49,559 bases of DNA, taken from NCBI GenBank assembly GCA_028696815.1, contig JAQVGG010000008.1, positions 1-49,559 on the forward strand. The letters are read 5' to 3'. The DNA is from Candidatus Altimarinota bacterium. GTDB taxonomy: Bacteria; Patescibacteriota; Gracilibacteria; BD1-5; UBA6164. Shown piece after piece: positions 18,324 to 29,177 of the stretch. Numbering within the stretch: the stretch's first letter is position 1; the number at the start of each line of letters is the position of its first letter. The notes beneath the pieces were generated by a model, which was not told the origin of the DNA, ran no database searches, and saw nothing but the letters and a program-made list of their open reading frames with translations. Both the position numbers and the translations under genes were made by a program.

Positions 18324-19979
18324 TTATTCTTCTATAAAAAATCTAATATTGTTATAGAAATTTGATACATTTTTTAAGAAAAATGGGTTTATGTCTATTT
18401 TTACATTACTTATTTTTGATTCATTTATAAGTATTTTTTCTGCTTCTTCTTTACTTAATCATGTAATAGTATTTTTTAGTCTTTGAACATAGTTATCATC
18501 CTCATTTTCAAAGTTGTGCGACAGAAATACTTCTATTTCAATAGTTGCTCTTAGAGAAAAGGGTTTTTCCTCTTTATTTATTATATTTGAAATTCTTATT
18601 GATTTATCATTTATAAAAAGTATTTTTTCTTTTTCAGGAATTATTCAAGCTTCTATTTCAGTTTTAAGTTTACTTATTATTGAATTAATATTGTAAGCAT
18701 ATGTATAAGCTGTTATTTTTCATTTTACTTTAAATGATTTAAGTTCTTCTCAGGTAGTTAGATTATTTAAAATTTCTATTTCTATATCTTTAAATGTATA
18801 AATATTATCTATATCTAATACTTTAAAAGTAATATTATTTGTTTCGTTTTGAATAGCTATTTCACTATAAATCTCTTCAATAGCTTGTTTTTGTAGCTTT
18901 TCTATCATCAACTTTTTTGCATTTTCTTCATCATTTTCAGCAACTATATTTATGTATTCATCTTTTCATCAAACTATAGGAGTTATAGTATTTGCATGCA
19001 TTTTTATATCGGTATTATCTAATCAAGGGATTGATAATATAACTCAAGTTTGACTAAGATTTCATCTTTCTCAGATAAAAAGTCATTTATTATCTATTAA
19101 TTTTGATCTTATTACAGCTTTTGTAATTCAAGGAATTAAATCTCAAGCTCAGTTTTTCTTTGCTCATGGAACTGTAATCCAGTTGGTAATCTCATATGTA
19201 ATTCATTCTTTTGATAAAAGTCTAGTTGATGGCCTAAGTTTTACCTCATCAGTATAATTGTTTATAAATTCTACTTCTCATGTTGCTCTATATCTTTCAT
19301 CTTGTTTGATTCAAGTAGTATTAAATTCTTTTTCTAAATTTATAGTTTTTTCAATTTTTAATAATTTTTCTTCTTTATTTCAAAAAATTTTATCATTTTC
19401 ATTCTCAGAAAATGTAAAGTTTAATGATTTAGTTTGGACCCTTATTGCTGGGGTAATATAAATACTTGTATTATTTAATGCAAAGTAAAAGATATATAAA
19501 AATATAAAAATTGTTAAAGTTAACAACGCTAAAAATAAGCTTATATTTGATTTTTGTTTGTAATATTTTTGATAGTATTTAGTAGAATCAATTATTTTTT
19601 TATTTTTGCTAAATATATATATAAATTTTTTAATGTATTTTTTTATTTCATACTTAAAATATTCAAAAAATGTATAATTATACTTTAATATATTTTTATC
19701 ATCTTCTATAAATCACTTATCTTTTATAATTGTATATTTTATTCAAAGTTCTTTTCATATTTTTTTTGAAGCTATGTCAGTAGTTGTTATTATAAGCTTT
19801 TTATCTCAAGCCTTATTTTTTAGACTTTTTAAGGCTAAGTAGTTATGTAAAACAGGATGTCAAAAAGGGATTTCAAGTATTATCTTTGATAGTGATTTTC
19901 ACGTTCAAGCTATACTTAAATCTTTTTCTATTTTATAAATTATATCATAGATATTGTCTGAAGCCTTTACTTTTATCAT
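18324..19979 (-). CDS. Baseplate J-like single-pass membrane protein (CPR type)
   Basis: A 551-residue protein. The N-terminal domain (about 1-95) has an IILEIPFGHPVLHNYLALKSL pattern of CPR proteins annotated baseplate J/gp47-like. A Lys-rich linker and one membrane helix (about 165-188) follow. The outer part has the typical ATGEVEFINNYTDEVKLRPS TRLLSKEG segment, then WITVPG and GNLSQTGVILSIPGL, beta-rich repeats seen in that group. The last 200 residues are mixed alpha/beta. It is probably a cell-envelope protein; a role in a phage-tail-like machine is not shown by the neighbours. Confidence 0.7.
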
Positions 19980-20113
19980 TTTTCTGATTTATGAATTGTG
20001 AAATAAAAATTAATCTTTTTTAGAATATATATTATTATCTAAATTTCAATTTTTCTTTACAAAAAACTTATTTAAATTAATATTTGTTAAATTAACTTTT
20101 TAAATGTCATATT

Positions 20114-21538
20114 TTGGAACATATTCAAAAATTAATTGATTTGATAGATTTATCTATAAAAGATGATGCTGATTTGCTTTTGACATGAGGAAATATAATT
20201 GCGAGTTGATATAATAAGCAAGTTGATGAGTATAGAGATGTGCTTATAAACTCAAAAGATTGGCTTGCAAACTATCAAGCATTACTTATAGAACAAACAT
20301 GAATTTCAACACTTAAAATCAAGTTTACAAATGTAAGTTGATATTTTATAGAAGTACCAAGATCTCAAACCTGAAAAATCCCAGATAGTTTTATACAAAA
20401 ACAAACATTAGTAAATGCTTCAAGATATATAACTCTTGAACTAAAAGATTTTGAAACTAAATTTGTTGAGGCAGAACAATCTCTAGCAGAATTAGAATAT
20501 AAATTATTTCAAGAAGTTAGGGAGGAAATACTTGATTCATATAAAGAGATAAAAGAGCTAAGCACAAAAACCGCTTTTTTAGATTTTACTTCAGGACTTG
20601 CTAGAGTTGCATATAAAAATAATTATACTAAACCTACTATGACTACTACATATGATCTCAATGTAAAATGATGAAGGCATGCGGTAGTTGAACAAATAGA
20701 AAGAGATTTTATAAGCAATGACCTAGATTTAAATAATAAAAGCTTTGTTCATATAATCACATGACCAAATATGTGAGGTAAATCAACATATCTAAGACAA
20801 AATGCTCTTATTATATTACTTGCTCATATAGGTAGTTATGTTCCTGCTAGAGAAGCTAGAATTCCATTAACTGATAGGATATTTTCAAGAGTATGAGCTC
20901 AAGATAATCTATTTTTCTGACAATCAACTTTTATGGTTGAGATGCAAGAAGTTGCAAATATAATGAATAATTCGACAGAAAAATCATTTGTTATCATCGA
21001 TGAAGTTGGAAGATGAACAAGTACTTATGATGGTATGAGTTTAGCTTGGGCTATTTTAAAAGAAAATCATGAAAATATAAAAGCTAAAACTTTGTTTGCT
21101 ACGCATTATCATGAGCTTATCGATAAAGCAAGAAGTCTAGATTGAGTCAGTAACTTTTCTGTTGCTGTAGGGGAAAACGAGGATAATTTAGTTTTTTTAA
21201 GAAAAATAATTCCTGGTTGAATCAAGAAATCTTTTGGTATAGAAGTGGCAAAATTGGCTTGAGTTTCTAACAAGATTTTAACAGAAGCAAGAAAAATGTT
21301 AAAAACTCTAGAACTTGAACACTCTAATACATGAGGAAATCAGTTAGAAATCCCCCTATCTAACTTTCCCCCAAAGGGAGAAAGAATAGCTACAGTACCA
21401 GAAATCCAGATTATAGAAAAAGAAGTGTTTAAAGAATCTGCTATAGAAAAGGAAATTAAAACTCTAGATGTAGATAGTCTTACTCCAATAGAGGCTTTAA
21501 ATAAACTAAATGATTTGAAAAGAAAGATAAAAAAATAA
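20114..21538 (+). CDS. mutS: MutS-family ATPase lacking N-terminal domains
   Basis: The C-terminal half of MutS: lever/clamp ([28 protein letters not shown]) then the ABC ATPase with Walker A ITGPNMGGKST, Walker [16 protein letters not shown], and ATHYHEL; the end [19 protein letters not shown] is typical. Length 474 against about 850 for full MutS, because mismatch-binding domain I, the connector and most of the core are missing. An in-frame stop at 20093 limits the start; TTG at 20114 is the likeliest, while an ATG at 20104 is out of frame. Residues 411-426 come from a palindromic repeat. It may be a truncated or specialised MutS. Confidence 0.85.
21350..21395. repeat. Half copy of the palindromic repeat, in frame in mutS
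   Basis: CCCCCTATCTAACTTTCCC then CCAAAGGGAGAAAGAATAGCTAC, related to the left half of the element at 1423-1509; gives the peptide [14 protein letters not shown]. Confidence 0.75.
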
Positions 21539-21599
21539 TTTTGCATATAATTATTTTTTTATATAATACTTTCTTGGTTTAAAACTAACTTTTTAATCT

Positions 21600-22997
21600 A
21601 TGCCAAAAATAATAAATCCAGCTGATTGAAGTGAACTGTACTCTTATGATTATATTTCAAGAGAAGAGTTAGATAAAAAAATAAAAAAAGCTGAGAATGC
21701 TTACGCTTATTGGAAAAATACAAGCTTTGAAGAAAGAAAAACTCTTTTTAAAAAGTTAGCAAGTTTGATGTTAGAAAATAAAGAAGAGCTAGCTAAACTT
21801 GATACACAAGAGATGGGTATGTTATATTCATGAGCACTTTGAGATGTATCAAAATCAGCTGCTGGTATATTATATACTGCTGATAATTTTGAAAACTGGA
21901 TATCTCCAAAAGAGTTTAATGAATGAGGTATTACTGGACAGATAGTTTATGAGTCTATGTGAATAGTTTATACAGTTAGTCCGTGGAATTTCCCATATAA
22001 TCAAGTATTTAGAAATGCAGCACCAAACATACTTGCTTGAAATGTTGTCTTATCAAAACATGCTTCAAATGTAGTTTGAGTAGCTAGAAAAATAGAAGAG
22101 TTATTTTTACAGGCTTGATTTCCAGAGTGAGTTTATCAAAATATAGAGATTTCAGCGTCAGAGTCTGAGTATATAATTTCTCATCCAAGTGTCAGATGAA
22201 CAAACATAACTGGCTGAGATAAAGCTTGAAGAGTCATAGGTTCTCTAGCTTGAAAATATATAAAACCTTCTGTTTTAGAACTTGGTTGATCTGATCCTTT
22301 TATACTACTTGATACTTCTAACTTAGATAAAGCGGTTGAATTAGCTGTAACATGAAGATTATCAAGTTGTGGTCAAAAATGTAATAGCTCAAAAAGACTT
22401 ATAGTTGTAGAAGAGCTTTATGAAGAGTTTTGTAAAAAACTAGCAAAAGCATTTTGAGAGTTAAAAGTTTGAGATCCATTTGATAGTGAAACAAAAGTAT
22501 GACCACTTGCAAAAGAAGATGCATTATGAGATTTAGAAACTCTAGTTAGTAAATCAATGAAAACTGGAGCAAAACTTCTTATCTGATGAAAGAGAATACA
22601 GCCCTCACCTCAGTCCTCTCCCAATGGTAGAGGAAGTAGTTCATGATGATTTTATTTTGAACCGACTGTAGTTTGTGATGTAGTACCAGGTATGAGCTTA
22701 TTTGATGAAGAAACTTTTTGACCAATAGCTGCTGTTATAAAAGCTAAAGATACAGATCATGCTATAGAACTTGCAAATAGTTCTAGATTTGGATTAACAG
22801 CTTGAGTATTTACAGATGACAAAGCAAAATTTGAATATGCTGCTTCTAGATTAGAATCTGGTAGTGTTTTCTGGAACAAGATACCAACTTCATATCCATT
22901 TTTACCATATTGAGGTATAAAAGACAGCTGATATGGTAGAGAGCTATGAGAAACTGGTATAAAAAATTTTATGAATGAAAAAGTAATTGCTTATTAA
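21600..22997 (+). CDS. NAD(P)-dependent aldehyde dehydrogenase
   Basis: Oxidises an aldehyde to its acid; closest in pattern to succinate-semialdehyde dehydrogenases. The 465-residue product has SPWNFPYNQVFRNAAP (cofactor and substrate region), the NTGGDKAGRVIGS-type loop, catalytic Glu in LELGGSDPFI, catalytic Cys in SCGQKCNSSKR, and FDEETFGPIAAV near the C-terminus. Residues of about 334-346 (QPSPQSSPNGRGS) come from a palindromic-repeat copy, read in a different frame than in the other host genes, in a surface-loop region. More than 25 glycines are TGA. Confidence 0.93.
22601..22638. repeat. Palindromic repeat fragment in the aldehyde dehydrogenase gene
   Basis: GCCCTCACCTCAGTCCTCTC followed by CCAATGGTAGAGGAAGTAG; homologous to the first half of the 1423-1509 element. 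Confidence 0.75.
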
Positions 22998-23088
22998 ACC
23001 TTACCCCTAACCCCTCTCCTTTGTGAGGAGAGGGGAATAGAACTTTCCTTGCTCCTTCTCCTCCAAAGGAGAAGGTTGGGATGAGGTC
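22998..23088. repeat. Full palindromic repeat, intergenic
   Basis: CCTTACCCCTAACCCCTCTC ... GAGAAGGTTGGGATGAGGTC, two internal hairpins (CTCTCCTTTGTGAGGAGAG and CTTCTCCTCCAAAGGAGAAG). Same family as 1423-1509, here between aldehyde dehydrogenase and tpiA. Confidence 0.85.
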
Positions 23089-23109
23089 TTATTTATTAAT
23101 CTTAATCTT

Positions 23110-23832
23110 ATGAAATACCTAATTTGAGCTAATTTCAAGATGAATAAATCTACAAAAGAGCTTAAAGAATATCTTGAGGTTTTTAAATCAAAATATGCTT
23201 GTTTTTTACATATAGATTTGATGATAGCACCTGTTACTTCAGGACTATGAATTGCATCAGAACTTCTTGAATGATCTTGTATAAATCTTTGATCTCAAAA
23301 TATGTATTTTGAGGAATCATGAGCTTATACTTGAGAGATTTCTCCAAGTATGTTAAATGAATTAAATTGCACATATGTTATTATATGACACTCTGAGAGA
23401 AGGCAATATTTCAATGAAACAAATGAATTTATAAATAAAAAAGTAAAAGCAGCTATTTCTCATCGTATAAGACCTATATTATGTATCTGAGAAAGTCTAG
23501 AACAAAAAAATAAGTGACTAACAAAAGAAGTACTTAAGATACAACTTATAGAAGGTCTTTGGTGAGTAGAAGATGTATCAAAAGTAGATATAGCTTATGA
23601 ACCAGTTTGGGCAATAGGTACATGAGAAACTGCGACTCCAGAATATATAGAGGAGATACATGATTATATAAGAGAATTGGTTTGAAACGATGAAAGTCGT
23701 ATCATATATGGTTGAAGTGTAAAACCAGATAATTCTAAACAACTTATATCAATAAAAAATGTAAACTGATTCTTAGTTTGATCAGCAAGTTTAGATCCAG
23801 AGAGTTTTTTAAAAATAGCAGAAGTTGAGTAA
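23110..23832 (+). CDS. tpiA: Triosephosphate isomerase
   Basis: Interconverts dihydroxyacetone phosphate and glyceraldehyde 3-phosphate. The 240-residue TIM barrel has Lys10 in GANFKMNKS, the electrophilic His in [11 protein letters not shown], catalytic Glu in [17 protein letters not shown] with the lid loop, and the phosphate-binding YGGSVKPDN and [13 protein letters not shown]. Most glycines in these motifs are TGA. Its presence implies at least part of lower glycolysis or triose phosphate use. Confidence 0.97.
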
Positions 23833-23898
23833 TAATAAAACTTTTGTTTGAAAATTATAGCCTTTTATATAAAAAAACATTAGCTTGAAAATAAAATC

Positions 23899-23934
23899 AA
23901 AAAAAGTAAACTTAATTTTAAGTTTACTTTTTTA
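23899..23934 (+). terminator. Terminator
   Basis: AAAAAAGTAAACTTAA/TTAAGTTTACTTTTTT. Confidence 0.85.
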
Positions 23935-23942
23935 TTTTGTTC

Positions 23943-24485
23943 ATGAAAATCTGAGTATTTATCGGTAGGTTAAATCCTCCTCATAAGTGACATATAAACA
24001 CTATAGAAAAATCTCTAGAGAGTGATGATAAAACTATAGTTATTTTGGGCTCTGCAAATATGATTGATGAAAATAATCCATTTTGAGTAGAAGAAAGATG
24101 AGAAATGTTAAAATCAAATTTTCCTGGACATTCATTTGTCTTAGAAGGCTTAGAAGATACAGAAAGTGATTTAGATTGGGTAGTTAGGATAAGAGAAATA
24201 GTTTTAAAACACGCTTGAGAGTTTAAAGAAATCTCATTTTATGGTTGAGACTTTGAAAATGATTCTGCTATAAAAGTACTTAAACAGTTTGAAAAAGAGT
24301 TAGGATTTAAAAGTATAAACTTTGTAGAGTACAGTAGGAAAACTTTATGTTTTATCCATAATTGAGAGACTTGTTATTATTCTTCTACTTTGGTGAGAGA
24401 TTGTATGAAAAGGTGAGATAAGGAGCTTTTGGAGAAGCTTTTGAGTAAGGATGTATTTAAAAGGTTAAAGAATATTCATTTTTAA
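23943..24485 (+). CDS. Nucleotidyltransferase, NadM-like
   Basis: A 180-residue Rossmann-type cytidylyltransferase-like protein. The N-terminal GVFIGRLNPPHKGHINTI contains the HxGH nucleotide-binding motif; SSTLVRDCMKRGD near the C-terminus is the ISSTxxR-type motif. Layout and length best fit nicotinamide-nucleotide adenylyltransferase (NAD synthesis), but a related adenylyltransferase is possible. The start is nine bases after the terminator, without a Shine-Dalgarno sequence. Confidence 0.85.
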
Positions 24486-24551
24486 TTTACAGTTTCTTTT
24501 TTTTGTATACAAAAATGAAACAAGCATGTTAAAAAAATGTTAAAAAAACTA

Positions 24552-24580
24552 TTGACAAATAGGGGGCTATAATATACAAT
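24552..24580 (+). promoter_or_regulatory. Promoter of the following hypothetical gene
   Basis: TTGACA (24552-24557), 17-bp spacer, TACAAT (24575-24580); an overlapping TATAAT at 24568 would leave only a 10-bp spacer. Confidence 0.6.
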
Positions 24581-24612
24581 GCGAAATTGTATTATATCTT
24601 AACTATTTACAT

Positions 24613-25125
24613 ATGGGCGTAGAGTGAGAAAAATATAGGTGAGTTGAATATCAATGAACAGAATTAGAAACTAATCAAGTTAGAGGTGATTTTAATGATA
24701 GATTATTTAGATTGCTTGAAGAGTGAAATTGATGTGAATGAGAAAAGTGTATAGAAATATTAATTTGAAACTTATACAAACTTGCTAGTGAGACTCAAGA
24801 AGATAGTTATGCAAATGAAATGATATTTAAAGTAATTAGTATATTAGATGGTTCCTTAATAACTGTTTATAATGAACCTTTTTGAAAAACATTTGAAGAA
24901 AAACAGCAATGGTTTATTGTGTTTTTATGAGCATTACATACTCATATTAAAAATTATGAAAATAAAAAAGATTATAAATATTGAAGATTTTTAAATTATT
25001 TAATAGATCAAGTTAAATTGTTATATAGTGTTTCAAATAATGAAATAAAAGCTAAACTTAAGAAATTTGCACAAATACTTAACAAAGACGCACCTAATTG
25101 AGTTGTTTATGTAAATAATATTTAA
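24613..25125 (+). CDS. Hypothetical protein
   Basis: A 170-residue soluble protein without recognised domain. Alpha-helical and charged; contains GNLYKLASETQEDSYANEMIF and LGALHTHIKNYENKKDYKYG. No signal peptide or membrane segment. About ten TGA codons. Single-gene unit with its own promoter and terminator. Confidence 0.7.
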
Positions 25126-25143
25126 AGATTTAAATTTTATTTT

Positions 25144-25172
25144 TTAAGCTACTGTGTAAAGTAGCTTTTTTA
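25144..25172 (+). terminator. Terminator
   Basis: AAGCTACT/AGTAGCTT then T-run. Confidence 0.8.
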
Positions 25173-25230
25173 TTTGACTTATTTTTCTCATATTTTATAC
25201 TCTGATTAGTTGCTGTAATAATACAAATAT

Positions 25231-26322
25231 ATGAAAAACAAAATCCTAATACTCCATGACACTTTTCTCTATAAATGAGGTTGAGAAAGGCTTATAATGA
25301 TGATGTGAAAAACACTATGTGCTGATATAGCATCTGGTTTTTTTAGTGAAGGAAGTTTTGACTTGAGAAAAGAGTGATTTAAGTGAAAGATGATTTCACT
25401 ATCAAATGAGATATTTAAAAAAGGGTTTAGACATATAAAACTAAAGTTTGCATTTTTGTTTAAGACACAATTTTTGAGAGATTATGATACTATTATATTT
25501 TCAGGTGACTCTATAAGTGCTGTTAGAAACTGTAGAGAAAACACTAAAAAAATCTATTATTGTCATACTCCACCTAGATATATCTATGATTTACACGAGT
25601 TATATCTACAAAAAGTACCTTTTATCATCAAACCAGCTTTTAAGCTTTTTTGTTTTGTATTTCAAAAGATGTATGAAAGAGATGTGAGACAAATGGATCT
25701 AATTTTAACTAACTCTATAAATACTCAAAAAAGGATTAAGAAATTTTTATGAATTGATGCTCATGTTTTATACCCACCTGTAGATTTAGATTTATTTAGA
25801 TATAAATGACAATGAGATTATTACTTGAGTTTTGCAAGGCTTAGTGATGCTAAAAGAGTAGATAAGATAGTTGAAGCTTTTAAAAATATGCTTGATAAAA
25901 AACTTGTTGTTATTTACTGAGAAAATGATCCTCAAAGACAAAAGGTATTTGATTTAGCTAGTTGATGCTCAAACATAAAGTTTGTTACACTTCCTTGAAA
26001 TGTATGATTTACTGATTATGTAGGGAACTGTATAGCTACTATTTACATACCAATTGATGAAGACTTTGGTATGAGTCCAGTTGAGAGTATGGCAGCTTGA
26101 AAACCAGTTTTATGAGTAAATGATTGATGATTAAAAGAAACTATTATAGACTGAAAAACTGGTTACTTAATAGATAAAGATGCAAGGATAGAAGATATAG
26201 TAGAAGCTATAAATAAACTTACTCCAGAAAAGTGTTTAGAGATGAAAGGAGATTGTGAAAAAAGAGCAGGAGATTTTAGTTTAGCTGAGTTTGAATTGAG
26301 ATTAAAGGAATTTGTAAGTTAG
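25231..26322 (+). CDS. Glycosyltransferase family 4 protein
   Basis: Transfers a sugar from a nucleotide donor, probably in surface glycan or glycolipid synthesis. The 363-residue GT-B enzyme begins LILHDTFLYKGGGERLIM (acceptor-side glycine loop), has YYCHTPPRYIYDL, LILTNSINTQKRIKKFLG and LYPPVDLDLF at the domain junction, YYLSFARLSDAKRVD at the start of the donor domain, and the retaining EX7E motif EDFGMSPVESMAAGKPVLG. The acceptor is unknown. Most loop glycines are TGA. Confidence 0.93.
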
Positions 26323-26361
26323 TATCATTTTGATTACGATGTTTGGATAGAACGACAATAA

Positions 26362-26401
26362 AAAAATAAGTATTAGATAATTTAATCTAATACTTATTTT
26401 T
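26362..26401. terminator. Bidirectional terminator
   Basis: AAAAATAAGTATTAGAT paired with ATCTAATACTTATTTTT. Confidence 0.85.
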
Positions 26402-26410
26402 AATTAGCAT

Positions 26411-26761
26411 TTATTTCATTTTTGCTTTTGCATCTTCTTCTGTATCAACAGTTGGTATTATAGTAGTTATACCTACAAGTTCAAGTACATCTTTAACTCC
26501 TTCATCACAGTCAGAGATATACATTTGACTATCATTATCTTCTATATTTGAGAATATATCTGCTATATAACCTATTGATTTAGAGTTTAGGTATTTTAAA
26601 CCTTTTAAATTAAAAATAATTTTTTTATTTTTAAAATCACCAACTTCATTATATATAGATGTAAAAGTTTTATCAGCATTTGTTTCATCAAGCTCTCAAG
26701 TAAATTCAAAAATAATGATTCAATTTTCTTCTTTTTTATTTACTTCTATTAGAGTTTCCAT
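26411..26761 (-). CDS. STAS-domain protein (anti-sigma-factor antagonist-like)
   Basis: A 116-residue single STAS domain: beta-start GIIIFEFTGELDETNADKTF, then KIIFNLKGLKYLNSKSIGYIADIF, where the Ser in NSKSIG occupies the position of the phosphorylated Ser in SpoIIAA/RsbV-type regulators. No kinase or sigma factor lies nearby, so partners are unknown. The domain might instead respond to a ligand. Two TGA codons. Confidence 0.85.
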
Positions 26762-26853
26762 AAACTACATGTTAATTATTAAATAAATTTATTAATTTAA
26801 TTATATACTAAAAAAACAATTAACGCAAATTTTAGTAGTAAATTTTTGTAGAT

Positions 26854-27249
26854 ATGAAGAAAAAATATGTTTTAAATAATATTAGTTCACTTAATTTGGA
26901 TATAAAAAGACCCTGTATTATATTTTTAAAAGGGGATTTATGAGCATGAAAAACAACTTTATCTAAATATATTTTAAACGATTTACTCTGAATAAAAAAA
27001 GAAATAACAAGCCCAACTTATACATATTATAATAAATATGATGAAAACTATCATTTTGATTTATATAGATTAGATAACTATGATGAGTTTTTTGCAATAT
27101 GAGGTGAAGAAATACTTGATAACAACTCATGAGTTATACTTATAGAATGGCCAGAGATAATAGAAGATTACTATAAACCAGATATAGAGATAAAGCTTAA
27201 CAAAACAGAAAATGAAGATGAAAGAGAAGTTGAGATAATTTATAAGTAA
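26854..27249 (+). CDS. tsaE: tRNA threonylcarbamoyladenosine biosynthesis ATPase TsaE
   Basis: Required with TsaB, TsaC and TsaD for the t6A37 modification of ANN-decoding tRNAs. The 131-residue product has Walker A LKGDLGAGKTTLSKYI, TSPTYTYYNKY, the HFDLYRL motif and IEWPE near the C-terminus. Family length is typically 130-160. The Walker A glycines LG and AG are TGA. Confidence 0.95.
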
Positions 27250-27325
27250 AAATAAAAATAAGAATAAATGTATATTAACTCTTTGTCAATTTAAAAAGAA
27301 TAAAAACTTTTGACACTTGTACATT

Positions 27326-27355
27326 AAAAAAGATAATACTAGTATTATCTTTTTT
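27326..27355 (+). terminator. Terminator (perfect palindrome)
   Basis: AAAAAAGATAATACTAG paired with its complement to a T6 tail. Confidence 0.8.
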
Positions 27356-27367
27356 AGTTTTAAATCA

Positions 27368-28396
27368 ATGAAAAAACACAAACAAGCTTTCACTCTAGTA
27401 GAACTAATTGTAGTAATTACTGTCCTAGCAATCCTAGCAACTATAGCCTTTATATCACTATCATGATACTCTCAAGATGCTAGAAACTCTGTTAGAGCAA
27501 GTGATGTAAAAAATATAGATAAATCATTACAATTATATTTAATAAAAAATAGAATATACCCAGAACCAGAAAACCCTCAAACTGTATCATACTCATGAGA
27601 AACAGTGTACTTACAATGAACATTTTGAGACTCACCATATAAAGAAGTATGAAATCTAAGTGATATACCACTAGATCCGTTAACGAATGAACAATATATA
27701 TACTCAATAACAGCTAAAAAAAATGAATATGAGATATTGGTAATATATGAGTGAGTTATAGTAATGACCACACCCCAACCCTCTCCTTATCAAGGAGAGG
27801 GAGTAGCTACAAATATTTCTATTCCTCTCCCTATGGGAGAGCTTAGGTGAGGGCTTATTTCACAAACTCAAGCAGCAAATGAATCATATAAACCAAAAGT
27901 AACAGGTACATATAACAAGATATATGTAAAAACAACAAACTACTATATCCCATTACCAAGTATAATAAATGCAGAAGTGTCTGGTACTTGAATCATACTA
28001 GATGAAACAAATATAAAATCACAAATAGTAACAAACTGAACTAACTTACCACAAATCTGAACAAGTATAACACAATCAACTTGAGCTATAGCAAACTTAA
28101 ATCTATCCGTATACACTTGATGAAAAATCACATTAACTTCAACTGATGACCAAAAAGTAGCACTAGCACAAAAGATTCAAGAAGCCTACTCTTGATCTGA
28201 TTTACAATCACAAGCTATTTACTCAAATATACTAAGCAAAACAACAATAAACCAACTAGTGGCTTTAATAGATAGTATAGTATTATGAAACTGAGCTAAT
28301 ATAATAACAAGTACAAATGATTCCTCAACTAGCTCAACAACTTGTGATTTTAGTTGAGATTTTAAATTTGATTGAACATGTTATTTTGGAGACTAA
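27368..28396 (+). CDS. Type IV pilin-like protein with in-frame repeat insertion
   Basis: A 342-residue prepilin: short basic leader MKKHKQA, cleavage before FTLVELIVVITVLAILATIAF with Glu at mature position 5, then a globular domain with Tyr/Ser/Asn-rich strands and a C-terminal Cys pair (TTCDFSGDFKFDGTCYFGD) likely forming a disulfide. Residues of about 134-163 (TPQPSPYQGEGVA ... LPLPMGELRGG, paraphrased) are encoded by a palindromic repeat, splitting the globular domain. Processing by the prepilin peptidase at 2349-3374 is expected. Many glycines are TGA. Confidence 0.9.
27767..27856. repeat. Full palindromic repeat inserted in frame in the pilin gene
   Basis: About 90 bp with hairpins CTCTCCTTATCAAGGAGAG and CTCTCCCTATGGGAGAG and end GTGAGGGC; same family and reading frame as at 1423-1509. 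Confidence 0.85.
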
Positions 28397-28485
28397 TTTT
28401 TTATTACTATAATATGAATACAAATATATGACCACCATTAATTTATTTATTTTATAAAACTTTTTAATTTTTAATAATAATTATT

Positions 28486-29073
28486 ATGAAATACTTTTTA
28501 AAACAAATAATGAAATCATCAATAAAAAGTATGATTTCGGCAGGAGTTTTTACTTTTACAGTTATAGCTATTGTAGTTTACGCAAGTGGTTGGACAGATG
28601 ATGTGACAACAGAAACACCATTAACAGCTACTTTATGGAATGAATTAAAAACTGAAGTAGTAAGAGTTTGAACTATCGTGATACCAGGTTTTGTAGATAC
28701 TACTACAACTCTCTGAACTTCCAACACTAAAGTCCCAAGTCAAAATGCAGTGAAGACTTATGTAGATGCTCAAGTCTGAGCAGCAGGAGGCTCTACAACC
28801 TGCCCAAGTGAGATATCTGATCAGCAATCATCTGCTACTTTAGCTAATGCTGTAAATACTTGTAGAAACTTAACTACAGACGGATGAGGTCGGAGACTAC
28901 CAACTTTTGAAGAACTATCTTGTTTTATACTTAATCCTAATAATTCTACTATTCTCTGGACTCGTACTCCGAGCTCAAGCAATGCTGGTTATTATTTGGT
29001 AATAACCCTTTCAGTTGGGGGTTGGGGTAGCTATACCAACACTGCTTCTTATGCTTTCCGTTGTGTTCGTTAG
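28486..29073 (+). CDS. Exported protein with DUF1566-like C-terminal domain
   Basis: A 195-residue protein with an N-terminal signal or membrane anchor (MISAGVFTFTVIAIVVYASG), a Thr-rich linker, two Cys (TCPSE, NTCRNL), then RRLPTFEELSC and a C-terminal YAFRCVR ending. RLPT ... RCVR is the signature of DUF1566/Fib_succ_major C-type-lectin-like folds. Glycines in the last 60 residues are all GGN, while the first part uses TGA, so the C-terminal domain has a different codon history. Adjacent to the pilin gene, so it could be an accessory surface or pilus-tip protein (inference). Confidence 0.8.
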
Positions 29074-29089
29074 GAATAAATAACATCTT

Positions 29090-29129
29090 AAAAAATACTC
29101 TCTATTTTGTAAATTTAGAGAGTATTTTT
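29090..29129 (+). terminator. Terminator
   Basis: AAAAAATACTCTCTA paired with TAGAGAGTATTTTT. Confidence 0.85.
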
Positions 29130-29177
29130 CAAAAAATCATATGTTATTAGTTAAATTAATTGTATTGTCATAATTAT

